A stretch of 64,000 bases of DNA, taken from contig JAURLP010000036.1 in assembly GCA_030831165.1 (NCBI GenBank), forward strand, positions 125,825 to 189,824, read 5' to 3'. Under the pieces are notes generated by a model that did not search any database, was not told where the DNA came from, and was given only the letters and a program-made list of their open reading frames with translations. Within the stretch, counting starts at the first letter, position 1. The number at the start of each line of letters is the position of its first letter. Both the position numbers and the translations under genes were made by a program. Below, piece by piece: positions 18,592-27,869 of the stretch. The DNA is from Gammaproteobacteria bacterium (GTDB taxonomy: Bacteria; Pseudomonadota; Gammaproteobacteria; Pseudomonadales; Pseudohongiellaceae).

Positions 18592-19773
18592 ATGACAGTT
18601 CGATCGATGCAGGATATTGAACTTCTTGGAAAAAAAGTTCTTATTCGTGAAGATTTAAATGTACCAATAAAGGCTGGCAAGATTCTTAACGATGCACGTA
18701 TCAGGGCTGCATTACCAACGATAGAGTTTGCGCTTGAAAAAGGCGCAACAGTCATTCTGATGTCTCATCTGGGAAGGCCTGAGGAAGGCCTGGCTAATTC
18801 TGAGCAGCCTGAAGCTTCTTTGGCTCCTGTTGCTGATCACTTATCAAGGCTCTTGCATAAAACAGTGCCTCTTATGTCGGCTGATTTTACTGCTAAAGAT
18901 GCGGCAAGTTTGTCTTCAGGCAGCGTTGTGTTGTTGGAGAATGTTCGCTGTAATCTAGGCGAAAAAAGCAATAGCGACGAACTATCACAGTACTATGCGA
19001 GCCTATGCGATGTCTTTGTGATGGATGCCTTTGGAACGGCCCATCGGGCTCAAGCGAGCACGTATGGCGTTGCAAAATTTGCTCCGCAAGCCTGTGCAGG
19101 TTTATTGCTTGCCAATGAATTAAAAGCCTTGCATAAGGCCCTCGCCAAACCAGAAAAACCGATGCTCGCAATAGTTGGTGGCGCTAAAGTGTCGAGCAAG
19201 TTAGCCGTACTCGAAACTCTGGCACAAAAAGTTGATCATTTGATAGTTGGAGGTGGGATTGCAAATACGTTTCTGGCGGCTGCCGGCTATAATGTTGGCA
19301 AGTCGCTCTATGAAGAAGACATGCTGGATAAAGCCCGCCAGATAATGAGCTTGACCAATATTCCCCTGCCTAGAGATGTTGCTGTTGCTAAAGAGTTTTC
19401 AGATTCAGCAAGTGCGGTGATCAAGGTAATTGCCGATATTGCGAAGGATGATATGATTCTTGATATTGGGCCTCAAACAATTTCGGATTTTGTAACAGTG
19501 ATTTCTTCGATGAAGACTATACTCTGGAATGGCCCATTGGGCGTGTTCGAGTTTGCTGCCTTCTCCGCTGGAACTGAAGCAGTTGCCATGGCAATAGCTG
19601 CGAATAATGGGTTTTCAATTGCAGGGGGCGGAGAGACCATAACCGCCATTGAGAAGTATCAAATTAGCGAGAAGATATCCTATATCTCAACTGGTGGAGG
19701 AGCCTTCCTGGAGTTTGTCGAGGGAAAAACATTGCCCGCCGTTGCTGTACTCGAAGAGCGCAGTATTGGATAG
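18592..19773 (+). CDS. pgk: Phosphoglycerate kinase
   Basis: Interconverts 1,3-bisphosphoglycerate plus ADP with 3-phosphoglycerate plus ATP. Seen are [10 protein letters not shown] (usually RxDxNVP), [22 protein letters not shown] (usually ENxRF), [21 protein letters not shown], and at the C terminus WNGPLGVFE and the ATP-site [17 protein letters not shown]. The 393-residue length is standard. It lies 32 bases after epd with fba next, so it belongs to the same transcription unit. Confidence 0.97.
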   Translation: MTVRSMQDIELLGKKVLIREDLNVPIKAGKILNDARIRAALPTIEFALEKGATVILMSHLGRPEEGLANSEQPEASLAPVADHLSRLLHKTVPLMSADFTAKDAASLSSGSVVLLENVRCNLGEKSNSDELSQYYASLCDVFVMDAFGTAHRAQASTYGVAKFAPQACAGLLLANELKALHKALAKPEKPMLAIVGGAKVSSKLAVLETLAQKVDHLIVGGGIANTFLAAAGYNVGKSLYEEDMLDKARQIMSLTNIPLPRDVAVAKEFSDSASAVIKVIADIAKDDMILDIGPQTISDFVTVISSMKTILWNGPLGVFEFAAFSAGTEAVAMAIAANNGFSIAGGGETITAIEKYQISEKISYISTGGGAFLEFVEGKTLPAVAVLEERSIG

Positions 19774-19852
19774 AATAAATCATAAATAGTAGTCAGAAAA
19801 ATTTATTGATAAATGATATTTGGAAAAGATTAGCAAATAGAAGGGAAAAAAT

Positions 19853-20920
19853 ATGGCTTTGATAAGTTTACGGCAATTACTTGATCATGCAGCTGAGCAT
19901 GACTACGGCGTTCCAGCGTTCAATGTTAACAATCTGGAGCAAGTCCGCGCCATCATGATGGGTGCTGATGAGATGAATAGTCCTGTGATATTACAGGCAT
20001 CTGCAGGAGCCAGAAAATATGCTGGTTCAAACTTTTTAAAGCACTTAATTGAAGCGGCTATTGAAGAATTTCCTCATGTGCCAATTGTTATGCACCAGGA
20101 TCATGGAGTATCTCCTGCAGTTTGCCAGCGCTCAATTCAACTTGGATTTTCATCGGTCATGATGGATGGCTCATTAGGAGAGGATGGCAAAACGCCAATG
20201 GACTTTGAATATAATGCGGATGTTACCGCACTGACTGTCAAAATGGCTCATGCTTGCGGTGTCTCTGTTGAGGGTGAGTTAGGCTGTCTGGGATCTCTGG
20301 AGTCTGGTATGGCAGGAGAAGAGGATGGTCATGGTGCTGAAGGCAAACTTTCAATGGATCAACTGTTGACCGATCCCGAAGAAGCAGCCCGATTTGTTGA
20401 AGCAACCCAGGTGGATGCTTTGGCGATAGCGGTTGGGACCAGTCATGGCGCTTATAAATTTAGCCGTCCACCGACTGGCGATATCCTGGCAATTGACCGG
20501 ATAAAGGAAATTCACCAGAGGATTCCTAATACACACCTGGTTATGCATGGCTCTTCTTCAGTGCCTCAAGATTGGCTGGCAATTATTAATGAATTTGGTG
20601 GTGAGATTCCCGAGACTTATGGTGTGCCTGTTGAAGAAATTCAGGAAGGCATAAGAAATGGGGTAAGAAAAGTAAATATAGATACTGATTTACGCCTGGC
20701 TTCAACTGGAGCAGTAAGACGATTTCTAGCCGAAAACAAATCAGAATTTGATCCGCGTAAATTCCTGACACCAACGATTCATGCAATGAAAGACGTTGTT
20801 AAGGCAAGGCTGGAAGCTTTTGGGGCAGCTGGTCAGATATCGAATATTGGCAAGGTCTACAATTTGGAAGAAATGTCTGAAAAATATTCGGCTGGGGCCT
20901 TTGCGGCAAAAGTAAACTGA
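19853..20920 (+). CDS. fba: Fructose-bisphosphate aldolase, class II
   Basis: Zinc-dependent aldolase splitting fructose 1,6-bisphosphate. It begins [20 protein letters not shown]. Metal and substrate motifs are VMHQDHG near residue 84, [43 protein letters not shown] and [10 protein letters not shown]. The 355-residue length and the sequence suit the subtype found in pseudomonads (the CbbA-like branch). It sits 79 bases past pgk; no pyruvate kinase gene lies between them, unlike in some relatives. Confidence 0.96.
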   Translation: MALISLRQLLDHAAEHDYGVPAFNVNNLEQVRAIMMGADEMNSPVILQASAGARKYAGSNFLKHLIEAAIEEFPHVPIVMHQDHGVSPAVCQRSIQLGFSSVMMDGSLGEDGKTPMDFEYNADVTALTVKMAHACGVSVEGELGCLGSLESGMAGEEDGHGAEGKLSMDQLLTDPEEAARFVEATQVDALAIAVGTSHGAYKFSRPPTGDILAIDRIKEIHQRIPNTHLVMHGSSSVPQDWLAIINEFGGEIPETYGVPVEEIQEGIRNGVRKVNIDTDLRLASTGAVRRFLAENKSEFDPRKFLTPTIHAMKDVVKARLEAFGAAGQISNIGKVYNLEEMSEKYSAGAFAAKVN

Positions 20921-20948
20921 TTGATTCAGGTTGTGGAGGTCAATTAAG

Positions 20949-22016
20949 GTGACATCATCCTTGTTATTCAAACAGCTTTTTGATCAGGACTCTGGAACCT
21001 ACACCTATCTATTGGCCGATGCGGCGTCTAAAGACGCAATTCTGATTGATTCAGTTTTTGAAAAGTATGTACGTGATTTGTCCCTAATTCAGGAGCTGGG
21101 TCTGAACTTGCTGGCTTGTCTAGAAACGCATTGTCATGCCGACCATGTCACTGCTGCATGGCTATTTAAACAAGCTCTTGGTAGTGAGATTCTGGCGTCA
21201 GTCCATTCTGGTATTGAAGTTATGGATCGACAACTGGTAACCGGAGATCTTGTTAAATTTGGCAGCAAACAGCTAAGGGTTATTGAGACGCCTGGTCACA
21301 CGGATGGTTGTGTCAGTTATCTGCTGGAAACTGAAGGCATGGTCTTCACAGGCGATAGTTTGTTGATACGGGGCTGTGGTCGTACCGATTTCCAACAAGG
21401 CTCCGCCAGCAAGTTATACCATTCAATTACAGAAGGTTTATTTAGCCTGCCTGACACCTGTCTGGTGTATCCCGCGCATGACTACTCAGGTAGAACTGCC
21501 AGCAGCATTGGCGAAGAAAAAGCTTTTAATCCAAGAATTGGTGGACAGGCAAACGAGAATGATTTTGTCGGCTATATGGAAAATATGCGGCTGCCACATC
21601 CTAAAAAACTTGATATAGCCGTTCCGGCAAACATAAAAGGGGGCAAGCCTGATGATAGTGCCCTGCCTAAACAGCCAGACTGGGCCCCTTTGGTCACTAC
21701 CTACAGCGGCATATTGGAAATCTCGCCTCAATGGGTAGCAACTCATCAAGATGAAGTACACATACTTGATGTCAGAACAAAAATAGAAACTGATGAGGAA
21801 AGTGCACGGATAGCCGATGCCCAGTTAATTCCAATTAATGAGTTACGTGATCGCCTGGATGAAATTCCTTTAGACAAGCCAGTCGTAACCATATGCCGTT
21901 CGGGTAAACGTTCGGTATTGGCCTATTCAATTTTAAAAGAAAGTGGTAGGGATCAAGTTGCCAATATTCAGGGTGGATTATTACGTTGGCAGCGTGAAGG
22001 TCTGCCCTTAAAGTAA
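20949..22016 (+). CDS. Persulfide dioxygenase-like MBL protein fused to rhodanese domain
   Basis: N-terminal metallo-beta-lactamase fold of the ETHE1 type: metal motif THCHADHVTA near residue 62, ETPGHTDGCVSY, TGDSLLIRGCGRTDFQQGS and VYPAHDYSG. The GRTDFQ.GS and PAHDY segments mark the persulfide dioxygenase branch. A linker leads to a C-terminal rhodanese domain (about 260-350) with the active-site loop ICRSGKRS. Known fusions oxidise glutathione persulfide to sulfite and move sulfane sulfur to or from thiosulfate. Start is a GTG at 20949, nine bases after GGAGG at 20935; an earlier TTG at 20931 precedes that site. It follows fba by 28 bases, an unexpected partner for sugar metabolism. Confidence 0.88.
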   Translation: MTSSLLFKQLFDQDSGTYTYLLADAASKDAILIDSVFEKYVRDLSLIQELGLNLLACLETHCHADHVTAAWLFKQALGSEILASVHSGIEVMDRQLVTGDLVKFGSKQLRVIETPGHTDGCVSYLLETEGMVFTGDSLLIRGCGRTDFQQGSASKLYHSITEGLFSLPDTCLVYPAHDYSGRTASSIGEEKAFNPRIGGQANENDFVGYMENMRLPHPKKLDIAVPANIKGGKPDDSALPKQPDWAPLVTTYSGILEISPQWVATHQDEVHILDVRTKIETDEESARIADAQLIPINELRDRLDEIPLDKPVVTICRSGKRSVLAYSILKESGRDQVANIQGGLLRWQREGLPLK

Positions 22017-22127
22017 TCATGCTGATCATTTAATTAAATTCCTCTCGCAATTCGCCAAAAAAAAGGTACCATCGAAAACCCCAGTCAAAAAATTGACACT
22101 ATTAATGAGCCTATGAAGGAGCAAAAA

Positions 22128-23045
22128 ATGAAAAGAATAATTCTGCTTTTAGTATTTACTGCATTTAGTGCAGTTGCCATTGCACAATATCCAGTCCCCC
22201 AACAAGGTCCGACCTTGGCAATGAATGGGCAAGAACGTGCCAATCTTGAATTTGTCCAGGCTTTTTGGAGAGATATCATCAATGGCGGTAATCTGGATAT
22301 AGCAACACATTATATGCCGGCTGATTTCATCTCACGGAACCCTAATATACCAGCAGGTCGTGAAGCTTTCATTAACACCTTAAGAAGCAATCCTGAATTG
22401 CTACAAAATCGTGGACTAAGCACGCCAGAAGTCATTATTTCCCAGAATGAATATGTGTTTTTTATGTGGGCGAGCTTTATCGTTAATCCGATGGATGCCG
22501 CTATTATCTATAAATACAACACGATTGACCTATTCAGGCTTGAAGATGGCAAGATTGTTGAGCATTGGGATGGCGCCCATAAAGTTATAGGCACAGATGT
22601 TGGTGCTAAAAACCGGGGTGGCGGTACCTATAATACGCCAACCAATTTAACGGCGCAGGAGGAGGAAACTTTACGTATAGGTCAGATTGAGTTCAGAGAC
22701 ATACTGCAATTCGGGCATGCTGAACTTGCTTTGGAATACTTTGCTCCTGGCTACATGCAACATAATATGAATGTCCCGGGTGGTCTGGAAGGGTTTATGG
22801 GCTTTTTCGGTGGACGCCCTTCACAACCGCTGACCGGAGAATGGATTACTCCACCAACGCTTGAACTGGTTTCAGGAAACTACTATCTGAAGTTTGATCA
22901 GCGTTTTGAGGATGCTCCTGGCGGTGGACAAAATGTCTATTACCGTTTTGACATGGTAAGAGTAGATGATGGCTTGATTCAGGAACATTGGGATGTCGCT
23001 TTTCCCAGAGGTATCGCCAGTCCAAATGGTGGAATTACTCGTTAA
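22128..23045 (+). CDS. Secreted protein with two NTF2/SnoaL-like domains
   Basis: The ATG at 22128, preceded by GAAGGAG, starts MKRIILLLVFTAFSAVAIAQ, a signal peptide ending in AIA-Q. An ATG at 22113 is less likely because it lacks this ribosome site. The mature protein has two similar halves: FVQAFWRDIINGGNLDIATH and, later, EFRDILQFGHAELALEYFAP. Each half ends in an EHWD motif (VEHWDGAH, QEHWDVAF). This is the pattern of predicted SnoaL-like or NTF2-like ester cyclase folds. No enzymatic role can be stated. A strong terminator follows its stop. Confidence 0.72.
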   Translation: MKRIILLLVFTAFSAVAIAQYPVPQQGPTLAMNGQERANLEFVQAFWRDIINGGNLDIATHYMPADFISRNPNIPAGREAFINTLRSNPELLQNRGLSTPEVIISQNEYVFFMWASFIVNPMDAAIIYKYNTIDLFRLEDGKIVEHWDGAHKVIGTDVGAKNRGGGTYNTPTNLTAQEEETLRIGQIEFRDILQFGHAELALEYFAPGYMQHNMNVPGGLEGFMGFFGGRPSQPLTGEWITPPTLELVSGNYYLKFDQRFEDAPGGGQNVYYRFDMVRVDDGLIQEHWDVAFPRGIASPNGGITR

Positions 23046-23050
23046 CAACA

Positions 23051-23092
23051 ACGCTATGTACTCCAATATTTTGAGTACATAGCGTTTTATCT
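23051..23092 (+). terminator. Rho-independent terminator
   Basis: ACGCTATGTACTC and GAGTACATAGCGT form a perfect 13-base-pair stem with a nine-base loop, followed by TTTAT. It lies six bases past the stop of the NTF2-like gene and separates it from the VOC gene. Confidence 0.85.
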
Positions 23093-23146
23093 TCCCCTTC
23101 AAGCCGTTAACCATGTTCTGGCCGGCCTAAAATTCAGGAGTTTGCA

Positions 23147-24130
23147 ATGACATCCACTTACTTTTTCCATGTATGTCGGCTTGTGCTTGTGGCACTGGTG
23201 CTGCCCCCAATTACACTATTGGCTCACGAGGGCCCGCATTCTCAGACTGTGAGTATTCCACACTTGATGGTCGAGAATTTGGATGCCTCGTTGGCCTTTT
23301 ATAATAGCGTACTTGGTTTTGAGTTGACTCGTCCACTAGGAGAGCCAATGCCTAATCAAATGGCTGGTGATGGAGACGGAATGATGCGAGTAATGATTGT
23401 CAAAGCTCCTGCCAGTGATACCCAGTTTGAATTGGTTGAATGGTCGAATATTCCTACCAATCCGCAGCGCCTCAACATAGATGATCCGGGAGCCTTTATG
23501 ATGGCAATTGAGGTTGTGGATATTGAAGCAATGCTGGAGGGAGCGCGCTCGCTTGGCCTTGAAATATTAACGGAAGGAGATGATTACATTGTCAGAGGTG
23601 GAGTCGATAAATATGCCATTATCAGAGATGCTGATGGCTATACTGTAGAACTGGTTGAGAGAGCCGCTGCACCTGGGCAAACAGGTATCAGCAATGTGGG
23701 CTGGTTTCTCAGCGTAGAGAATCTTGATGAAACTGTCGAGTTTTATAATCAGGCTTTTGGGTTGGAAATGGCGACACCAGGTCCGGCCAGACCAACGCCC
23801 GAATTTGTCACTTCGCTGTTTAATAATGATGAGTTAAAGACCATGCGGACGGCTCGTGGGACTTTCCCGAACACTGAATTTACCCTGAATTTTCAGGAAT
23901 TTACTGGCAGAGACCGTAGAAAAGCCAGTGGCGGCGTGGAAGATCCCGGTGAAGCACTGTTACTGATATCAGTTGATAACTTTCCAATGGCTCTTGAAAA
24001 AATTGCTGAGTTCGGGGGCATTGTTGGTCTGGGGCCGATGTCTGCAGAGCTGCCTGAAGGGGTGAATTATTCATGGGGTCATGATCCAAATGGCATGTTG
24101 CTGCGAGTGTCTCCTGCTATAAATCAGTAA
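23147..24130 (+). CDS. Secreted two-domain VOC (glyoxalase/bleomycin-resistance fold) protein
   Basis: A hydrophobic leader (CRLVLVALVLPPITLLAHEG) precedes two vicinal-oxygen-chelate domains. Domain 1 has SIPHLMVENLDASLAFYNSV and ends near YTVELVER. Domain 2 has VGWFLSVENLDETVEFYNQA and ends near DPNGMLLRVS. Each contains the F-Y-N/Q strand typical of the fold. Substrate is unknown: such proteins can be dioxygenases, epimerases or binding proteins. An exported VOC protein is unusual, as most are cytoplasmic. It is flanked by terminators on both sides, so it is probably monocistronic. Confidence 0.8.
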   Translation: MTSTYFFHVCRLVLVALVLPPITLLAHEGPHSQTVSIPHLMVENLDASLAFYNSVLGFELTRPLGEPMPNQMAGDGDGMMRVMIVKAPASDTQFELVEWSNIPTNPQRLNIDDPGAFMMAIEVVDIEAMLEGARSLGLEILTEGDDYIVRGGVDKYAIIRDADGYTVELVERAAAPGQTGISNVGWFLSVENLDETVEFYNQAFGLEMATPGPARPTPEFVTSLFNNDELKTMRTARGTFPNTEFTLNFQEFTGRDRRKASGGVEDPGEALLLISVDNFPMALEKIAEFGGIVGLGPMSAELPEGVNYSWGHDPNGMLLRVSPAINQ

Positions 24131-24165
24131 CAAGCAAAATACTGCCTTAAATTTACTTTATAATG

Positions 24166-24200
24166 AAGCCCGATTATTCGAGAGAATATTGGGCTTTTTT
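24166..24200 (+). terminator. Rho-independent terminator
   Basis: AAGCCC pairs with GGGCTT, and the interior ATTATTC/GAATATT can pair partly. A run of T follows directly. It lies 36 bases past the VOC gene stop. Confidence 0.8.
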
Positions 24201-24250
24201 ATGTAAAATAATTGCCTGTCCCCTCAATTGATAACTACTAGGAAAATGTT

Positions 24251-25243
24251 GTGCAAAATCGCTTTATTGGTTCTATTCCAGTGACAGCCATCGGCTTTGG
24301 CTGTATGTCTATATCGCATGCTTATGGTCCTGCTCTTGAAAAAGAAAAAGCGCAAAAAGTGCTGCACCGAGCGCTGGACATAGGGCATACCTTCCTGGAC
24401 ACAGCTGCCTTGTATGGTTTTGGCGCTAATGAAGAACTGCTGGGAGAAACCCTGAGTGCCAGGAGAAATGAATACTTTTTAGCCAGTAAATGCGGGTTGT
24501 TTAAAAATAGTGAAGGCAAGCGGGCAATTGATGGACGACCTGAAGTCATTAAAAGTACCTGCGAAGATAGCTTGAGACGATTAAAGACCGATTTTATTGA
24601 TTTATATTATTTACATCGTTTGGACAGGCAGGTGCCGATTGAAGAAAGTGTTGGAGCACTGTCTGATTTGGTTAAAGAAGGCAAAATAGGGCAGATAGGG
24701 CTATCAGAAGTTTCAGCAAAAACTTTACGCTTAGCGCATGCTGTGCATCCTGTAGGAGCTTTGCAAAATGAATATTCACTGCTGACCAGAAATCCTGAGA
24801 TTGCTTCCTTACAGGCTTGTATAGAATTAGGTGTGGCCTTTGTGCCTTTTTCTCCGGTTAGCCGAGGCTTGTTAACTGATGCACCACCTATGCCCGGGAA
24901 GTTTCCTGCAGGTGATATTCGTCCCAATATGCCACGATTTCAAGGTAAGGCTCTTGAGCATAATTTATCCTTACTGGATCACTATTCGGTTATTGCCGAA
25001 AAGGCAGGCTGCAGCAGGGCGCAACTTGCACTTGCCTGGTTGCTGTCAAGAGGCGAGCATGTCATTCCAATTCCAGGTACAACTTCAATACCTCATATGG
25101 AGGAAAATTTTGCCGCTGGAGATGTCGTATTGGATGAAGAACTCATCAAAGAACTGGATGAGCATATTAATCAAAATACAATTATGGGCGAACGCTACAA
25201 TGAGGCCGCAATGGCTGAAATTGATTCCGAAAATTTCGAGTAA
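24251..25243 (+). CDS. Aldo/keto reductase
   Basis: NADPH-dependent TIM-barrel oxidoreductase. Start is a GTG at 24251 preceded by AGGA; it gives the expected opening IPVTAIGFGCMSIS. The catalytic tetrad can be seen: Asp in FLDTAALYG, Tyr five residues on, Lys in ASKCGLF and His in DLYYLHRLDRQ. The C-terminal cofactor segment is VIPIPGTTSIPHMEEN. This spacing resembles the AKR12/13 group (GLGCMGMS type). Natural substrate unknown. It converges with rpiA with only 25 bases between the stops. Confidence 0.92.
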   Translation: MQNRFIGSIPVTAIGFGCMSISHAYGPALEKEKAQKVLHRALDIGHTFLDTAALYGFGANEELLGETLSARRNEYFLASKCGLFKNSEGKRAIDGRPEVIKSTCEDSLRRLKTDFIDLYYLHRLDRQVPIEESVGALSDLVKEGKIGQIGLSEVSAKTLRLAHAVHPVGALQNEYSLLTRNPEIASLQACIELGVAFVPFSPVSRGLLTDAPPMPGKFPAGDIRPNMPRFQGKALEHNLSLLDHYSVIAEKAGCSRAQLALAWLLSRGEHVIPIPGTTSIPHMEENFAAGDVVLDEELIKELDEHINQNTIMGERYNEAAMAEIDSENFE

Positions 25244-25268
25244 TTATTTTTGTATGCCTTTAACTAAG

Positions 25269-25943
25269 CTAGGAGGCAGTAAGCTCGACAACGCCACTGT
25301 CTTTGCCTAAAAGTAGAACATCTGCAGGCCTCAATGCAAAAAGGCCATTGGTAACAACGCCAACGATTTGATTGAGGTCGCTTTCAAGTTTTCTGGGATC
25401 AGTTATAGACATGTTGTAAACGTCGATAATGATGTTGCCGTTATCTGTTAAGACCCCTTCCCGATAAACAGGATCACCCCCCAGTTTCACGATCTGCCTT
25501 CCAACATGACTACGGGCCATTTGAATTACCTCAACGGGTAAAGGGAAGTTGCCCAGGACTTTCACAAATTTACTTTCGTCAGCAATACAAATAAATTCTT
25601 TGGCGACTGCGGCGATAATTTTTTCTCGGGTAAGCGCTGCACCTCCGCCTTTAATCAGTTGAAGATATTCATTAGCCTCGTCAGCGCCGTCGATATAAAA
25701 AGTGACCTCATCAACACTGTTTAAATCGTAAACAGGTATGCCATGCTGCTTGAGGCGTCGCGCTGTTTCTTCAGAGCTTGCAACTGTGCTCGAAACAAGG
25801 TGTTTAGCTTGAGCTAGGCATTCAATAAACAGGTTAGCAGTGGAGCCTGTGCCAACGCCAATAACACTGTCCTCATCTAGGTGTGCTTGTATCCGTTCAA
25901 ATGCTGCCTTGGCTACCGCCTTTTTCAATTCATCTTGGGTCAT
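25269..25943 (-). CDS. rpiA: Ribose-5-phosphate isomerase A
   Basis: Interconverts ribose 5-phosphate and ribulose 5-phosphate. The 224-residue product shows the phosphate-binding [15 protein letters not shown] near residue 28, [27 protein letters not shown] near residue 80, [12 protein letters not shown] and the C-terminal [18 protein letters not shown]. It functionally complements transketolase encoded 8 kb away. It is transcribed leftward and convergent with the reductase gene. Confidence 0.97.
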   Translation of the reverse strand: MTQDELKKAVAKAAFERIQAHLDEDSVIGVGTGSTANLFIECLAQAKHLVSSTVASSEETARRLKQHGIPVYDLNSVDEVTFYIDGADEANEYLQLIKGGGAALTREKIIAAVAKEFICIADESKFVKVLGNFPLPVEVIQMARSHVGRQIVKLGGDPVYREGVLTDNGNIIIDVYNMSITDPRKLESDLNQIVGVVTNGLFALRPADVLLLGKDSGVVELTAS

Positions 25944-26146
25944 CTATTCAGCTCAAATGTAATTCTACTAAGAGTATTGAGTCTAGCCGACTTGATTCAA
26001 TCTGGCGAGTTTTCAAGGGAATAAATTAATTATAAATATCTGTTGTTTAATAATAAAAATATCTATATAGTTCAGCGTGTTGCAGTATATACCTAAAAAT
26101 ATATATTAAGTATTAGATGTAACCACCAGTTATTTTGGAGAAAAAA

Positions 26147-26239
26147 ATGAGCAAGAAGCCTGACATGATAGTCGTACTTATGTTCATATTTGGTTTTGGG
26201 ATTCTGATAAGTGGTGTGGCCCAAAGCGCACTACTATAA
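26147..26239 (+). CDS. 30-residue predicted single-span membrane peptide
   Basis: ATG at 26147 follows TTTTGGAGAAAAAA, a good ribosome site, and the frame ends at TAA 26237. The product is a charged start MSKKPDM followed by one hydrophobic stretch (IVVLMFIFGFGILISGVA) and a short tail QSALL. It has the K-K-P-D plus single-helix form of small inner-membrane proteins seen in gammaproteobacteria; I cannot name it. It stands alone in the 327-base gap between rpiA and the 5-FCL gene, opposite in strand to both neighbours. Confidence 0.6.
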   Translation: MSKKPDMIVVLMFIFGFGILISGVAQSALL

Positions 26240-26270
26240 TTAAATCAATGCGTTAGCCAATATAGATTGA

Positions 26271-26927
26271 TCAGGAAATAGTAGTATAAGTTGTCTGATC
26301 TGTAATAATTTTATCCAAAGGAACGTCCCACTCGGCACGCTCAAGGCCATCTACCCTTTGACATTCATGCGCCAAGCCAATCAATGTTGGCGTGTTTTTG
26401 GAACTTGATCGCACTTTAGCTACATTTTTTAGCATAAACGCTAAGCTTTTATCATAGTAACCTTTTCCCATGCCTAGGCGATTGCCCTTCATGTCAAATG
26501 CAACCAGCGGCATAAAAATCACGTCCATATGCTCTGGGGCTAAAGCATTGTTAGGATATTCTATCGGTTCAAGTATGCCAAAATGATTTTTTTTCAAAGA
26601 AGTGCCTAAAGTGTATTCCACAAAAGCCAGGGATGTATCGCTAGGGTTAAGTACCGGCAGAAAACAGCGTTTACCAAGCTCCAGGGCCTTTTTGACGGCA
26701 GGTGCCGGATCAATTTCACCATCAAAAGCCTGATAAAAGGCTAAAGTCCCGGCTTTTTTAAAATAATCCTCTTTAAGAATATGCTTCAGAAGCCTTGATG
26801 AGGCTTGATTTTGCTGCTCAGGGCTGAAAGAACGCCGTTGCTGGCGTATTTTTCCACGAAGTTGTGAGCGCTTACTTACGCTATAAGTATTGATTTTTAT
26901 TGGTTTTTCTGGGTCTGATGACTTCAT
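26271..26927 (-). CDS. 5-formyltetrahydrofolate cyclo-ligase
   Basis: Converts 5-formyl-THF to 5,10-methenyl-THF using ATP. The 218-residue product shows KRSQLRGKIRQQRRS at the N terminus, LAFYQAFDGEIDPAP, a phosphate site VFMPLVAFDMKGNRLGMGKG and the following YYDKSL. This is the YgfA ortholog: it lies directly downstream of the 6S RNA gene and zapA, the order conserved across gammaproteobacteria. The start could be either the listed ATG or a codon a few residues inside. Confidence 0.93.
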   Translation of the reverse strand: MKSSDPEKPIKINTYSVSKRSQLRGKIRQQRRSFSPEQQNQASSRLLKHILKEDYFKKAGTLAFYQAFDGEIDPAPAVKKALELGKRCFLPVLNPSDTSLAFVEYTLGTSLKKNHFGILEPIEYPNNALAPEHMDVIFMPLVAFDMKGNRLGMGKGYYDKSLAFMLKNVAKVRSSSKNTPTLIGLAHECQRVDGLERAEWDVPLDKIITDQTTYTTIS

Positions 26928-26942
26928 GATTCTGATGTGATA

Positions 26943-27123
26943 ATGAGACTCTCCGGAATACCGCTACCAACGGAGTCCTGAACCCAAGAGTTCAGGTGGT
27001 GACTCGTCCAACATATCAGGCTTTCCGTCTAGCGGATATGCACAACAATGCCATTAGGCAAGTCTCCGGGGTATGGTTATCGGCTCAGGGACAATATTGA
27101 TTAGCTAATATCCTAGAGAGCTT
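26943..27123 (-). ncRNA. ssrS: 6S RNA
   Basis: Non-coding RNA that binds the sigma-70 RNA polymerase holoenzyme and mimics an open promoter. It is read leftward between zapA and the 5-FCL gene, the conserved ssrS position. Near the 5' end the transcript contains GTCCCTGAGCCGAT, matching the conserved CCCUGAGCCGAU region of 6S RNA. The arms that flank the central bubble and the distal GAACTCTTGGGTTC hairpin are visible. The ends close as a stem: CTCTCTAGGA near the 5' end pairs with TCCGGAGAG near the 3' end. End positions are estimates, good to a few bases. Confidence 0.9.
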
Positions 27124-27129
27124 GTGTCT

Positions 27130-27135
27130 ATTATA
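27130..27135 (-). promoter_or_regulatory. -10 box of the 6S RNA promoter
   Basis: A perfect TATAAT on the minus strand ends about six bases before the deduced 5' end of 6S RNA. The region 16-18 bases further upstream (around CTTTCAC) is a poor match to a -35 box. Confidence 0.6.
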
Positions 27136-27169
27136 GACATAAAATTTTATGGTGAAAGTGATATTTTTC

Positions 27170-27481
27170 TTATATTTCGAATTGGCGAGATGTTTGTAAA
27201 GCGGACTCTATTTTTTTCTCTAGATGACTTAAAAATTGTTTCGCTCCATTTTCAGAGTCATCTGCTTGTTGAGTATTCTGCAAAAGCTCATGGGAGATAT
27301 TGAGAGCTGTCATGACAACGACTTTTTCAAAGCTCAGGGTTGATCCGTGCTTCTTAATTTTTTCCATTTGTTTGTTTAAATAAGTGGCTGACTGCCTCAA
27401 AGCATCCTCTTCATCGGGCCCACAGGCAATCTGATAATCTCTACCCATTATTTTTATGTTGATACTGTTTTTTTCAGACAT
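27170..27481 (-). CDS. zapA: Cell division protein ZapA
   Basis: Cytoplasmic protein that cross-links FtsZ filaments. The 103-residue product starts with the beta strand INIKIMGRDYQIACGPDEED, followed by LRQSATYLNKQM and a long C-terminal helix that forms the tetramer coil. It precedes 6S RNA in the conserved order. A second coiled-coil gene ends two bases upstream of its start, so both form one unit. Confidence 0.92.
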   Translation of the reverse strand: MSEKNSINIKIMGRDYQIACGPDEEDALRQSATYLNKQMEKIKKHGSTLSFEKVVVMTALNISHELLQNTQQADDSENGAKQFLSHLEKKIESALQTSRQFEI

Positions 27482-27483
27482 AC

Positions 27484-27693
27484 TTAATTGTCCTGTTCCA
27501 GCGATTTAAGACGCCGTAATACTTTTTCAAGGCGCACCCTAGCAAGCTGGTTTTTATCTCTTAGGGTTTTACGTTCATCTTCCCAGCCATTGACCTGATC
27601 ACGTAAATTTTGATTTTCAGACTTCATGTCAGCACAAAGTTTAATAAGCTCATCAACTTTATCTTCTAAGCCACTGAAATTCGTATCACTCAT
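27484..27693 (-). CDS. Small coiled-coil protein (TIGR02449/ZapB-like)
   Basis: A 69-residue, almost entirely helical protein with heptad-like Leu spacing: LEDKVDELIKLCADMKSENQ, then LRDQVNGWEDERKTLRDK and LARVRLEKVLRRLKSLE. I chose the ATG at 27693 (MSDTNFSGLEDKV); the frame runs on to 27753 but those residues look like leader sequence. It resembles the TIGR02449 family found upstream of zapA and probably joins ZapA in the division ring, by analogy with ZapB. That role is inference. Confidence 0.8.
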   Translation of the reverse strand: MSDTNFSGLEDKVDELIKLCADMKSENQNLRDQVNGWEDERKTLRDKNQLARVRLEKVLRRLKSLEQDN

Positions 27694-27869
27694 CGTATTA
27701 ATACTCTTAAAATTCTGACGCCTAACTATAAAACGCGGGGTGCATAGGGTCAACAGACATTTTTGAAAAAAATACAGACTAATCAGGCTGTTGTTAATAA
27801 TACTTCATCTTAAACGCGAATATTTTTTTATGAGAGGGTATTATTGAACGTTTTCACAACACAAGAGAT

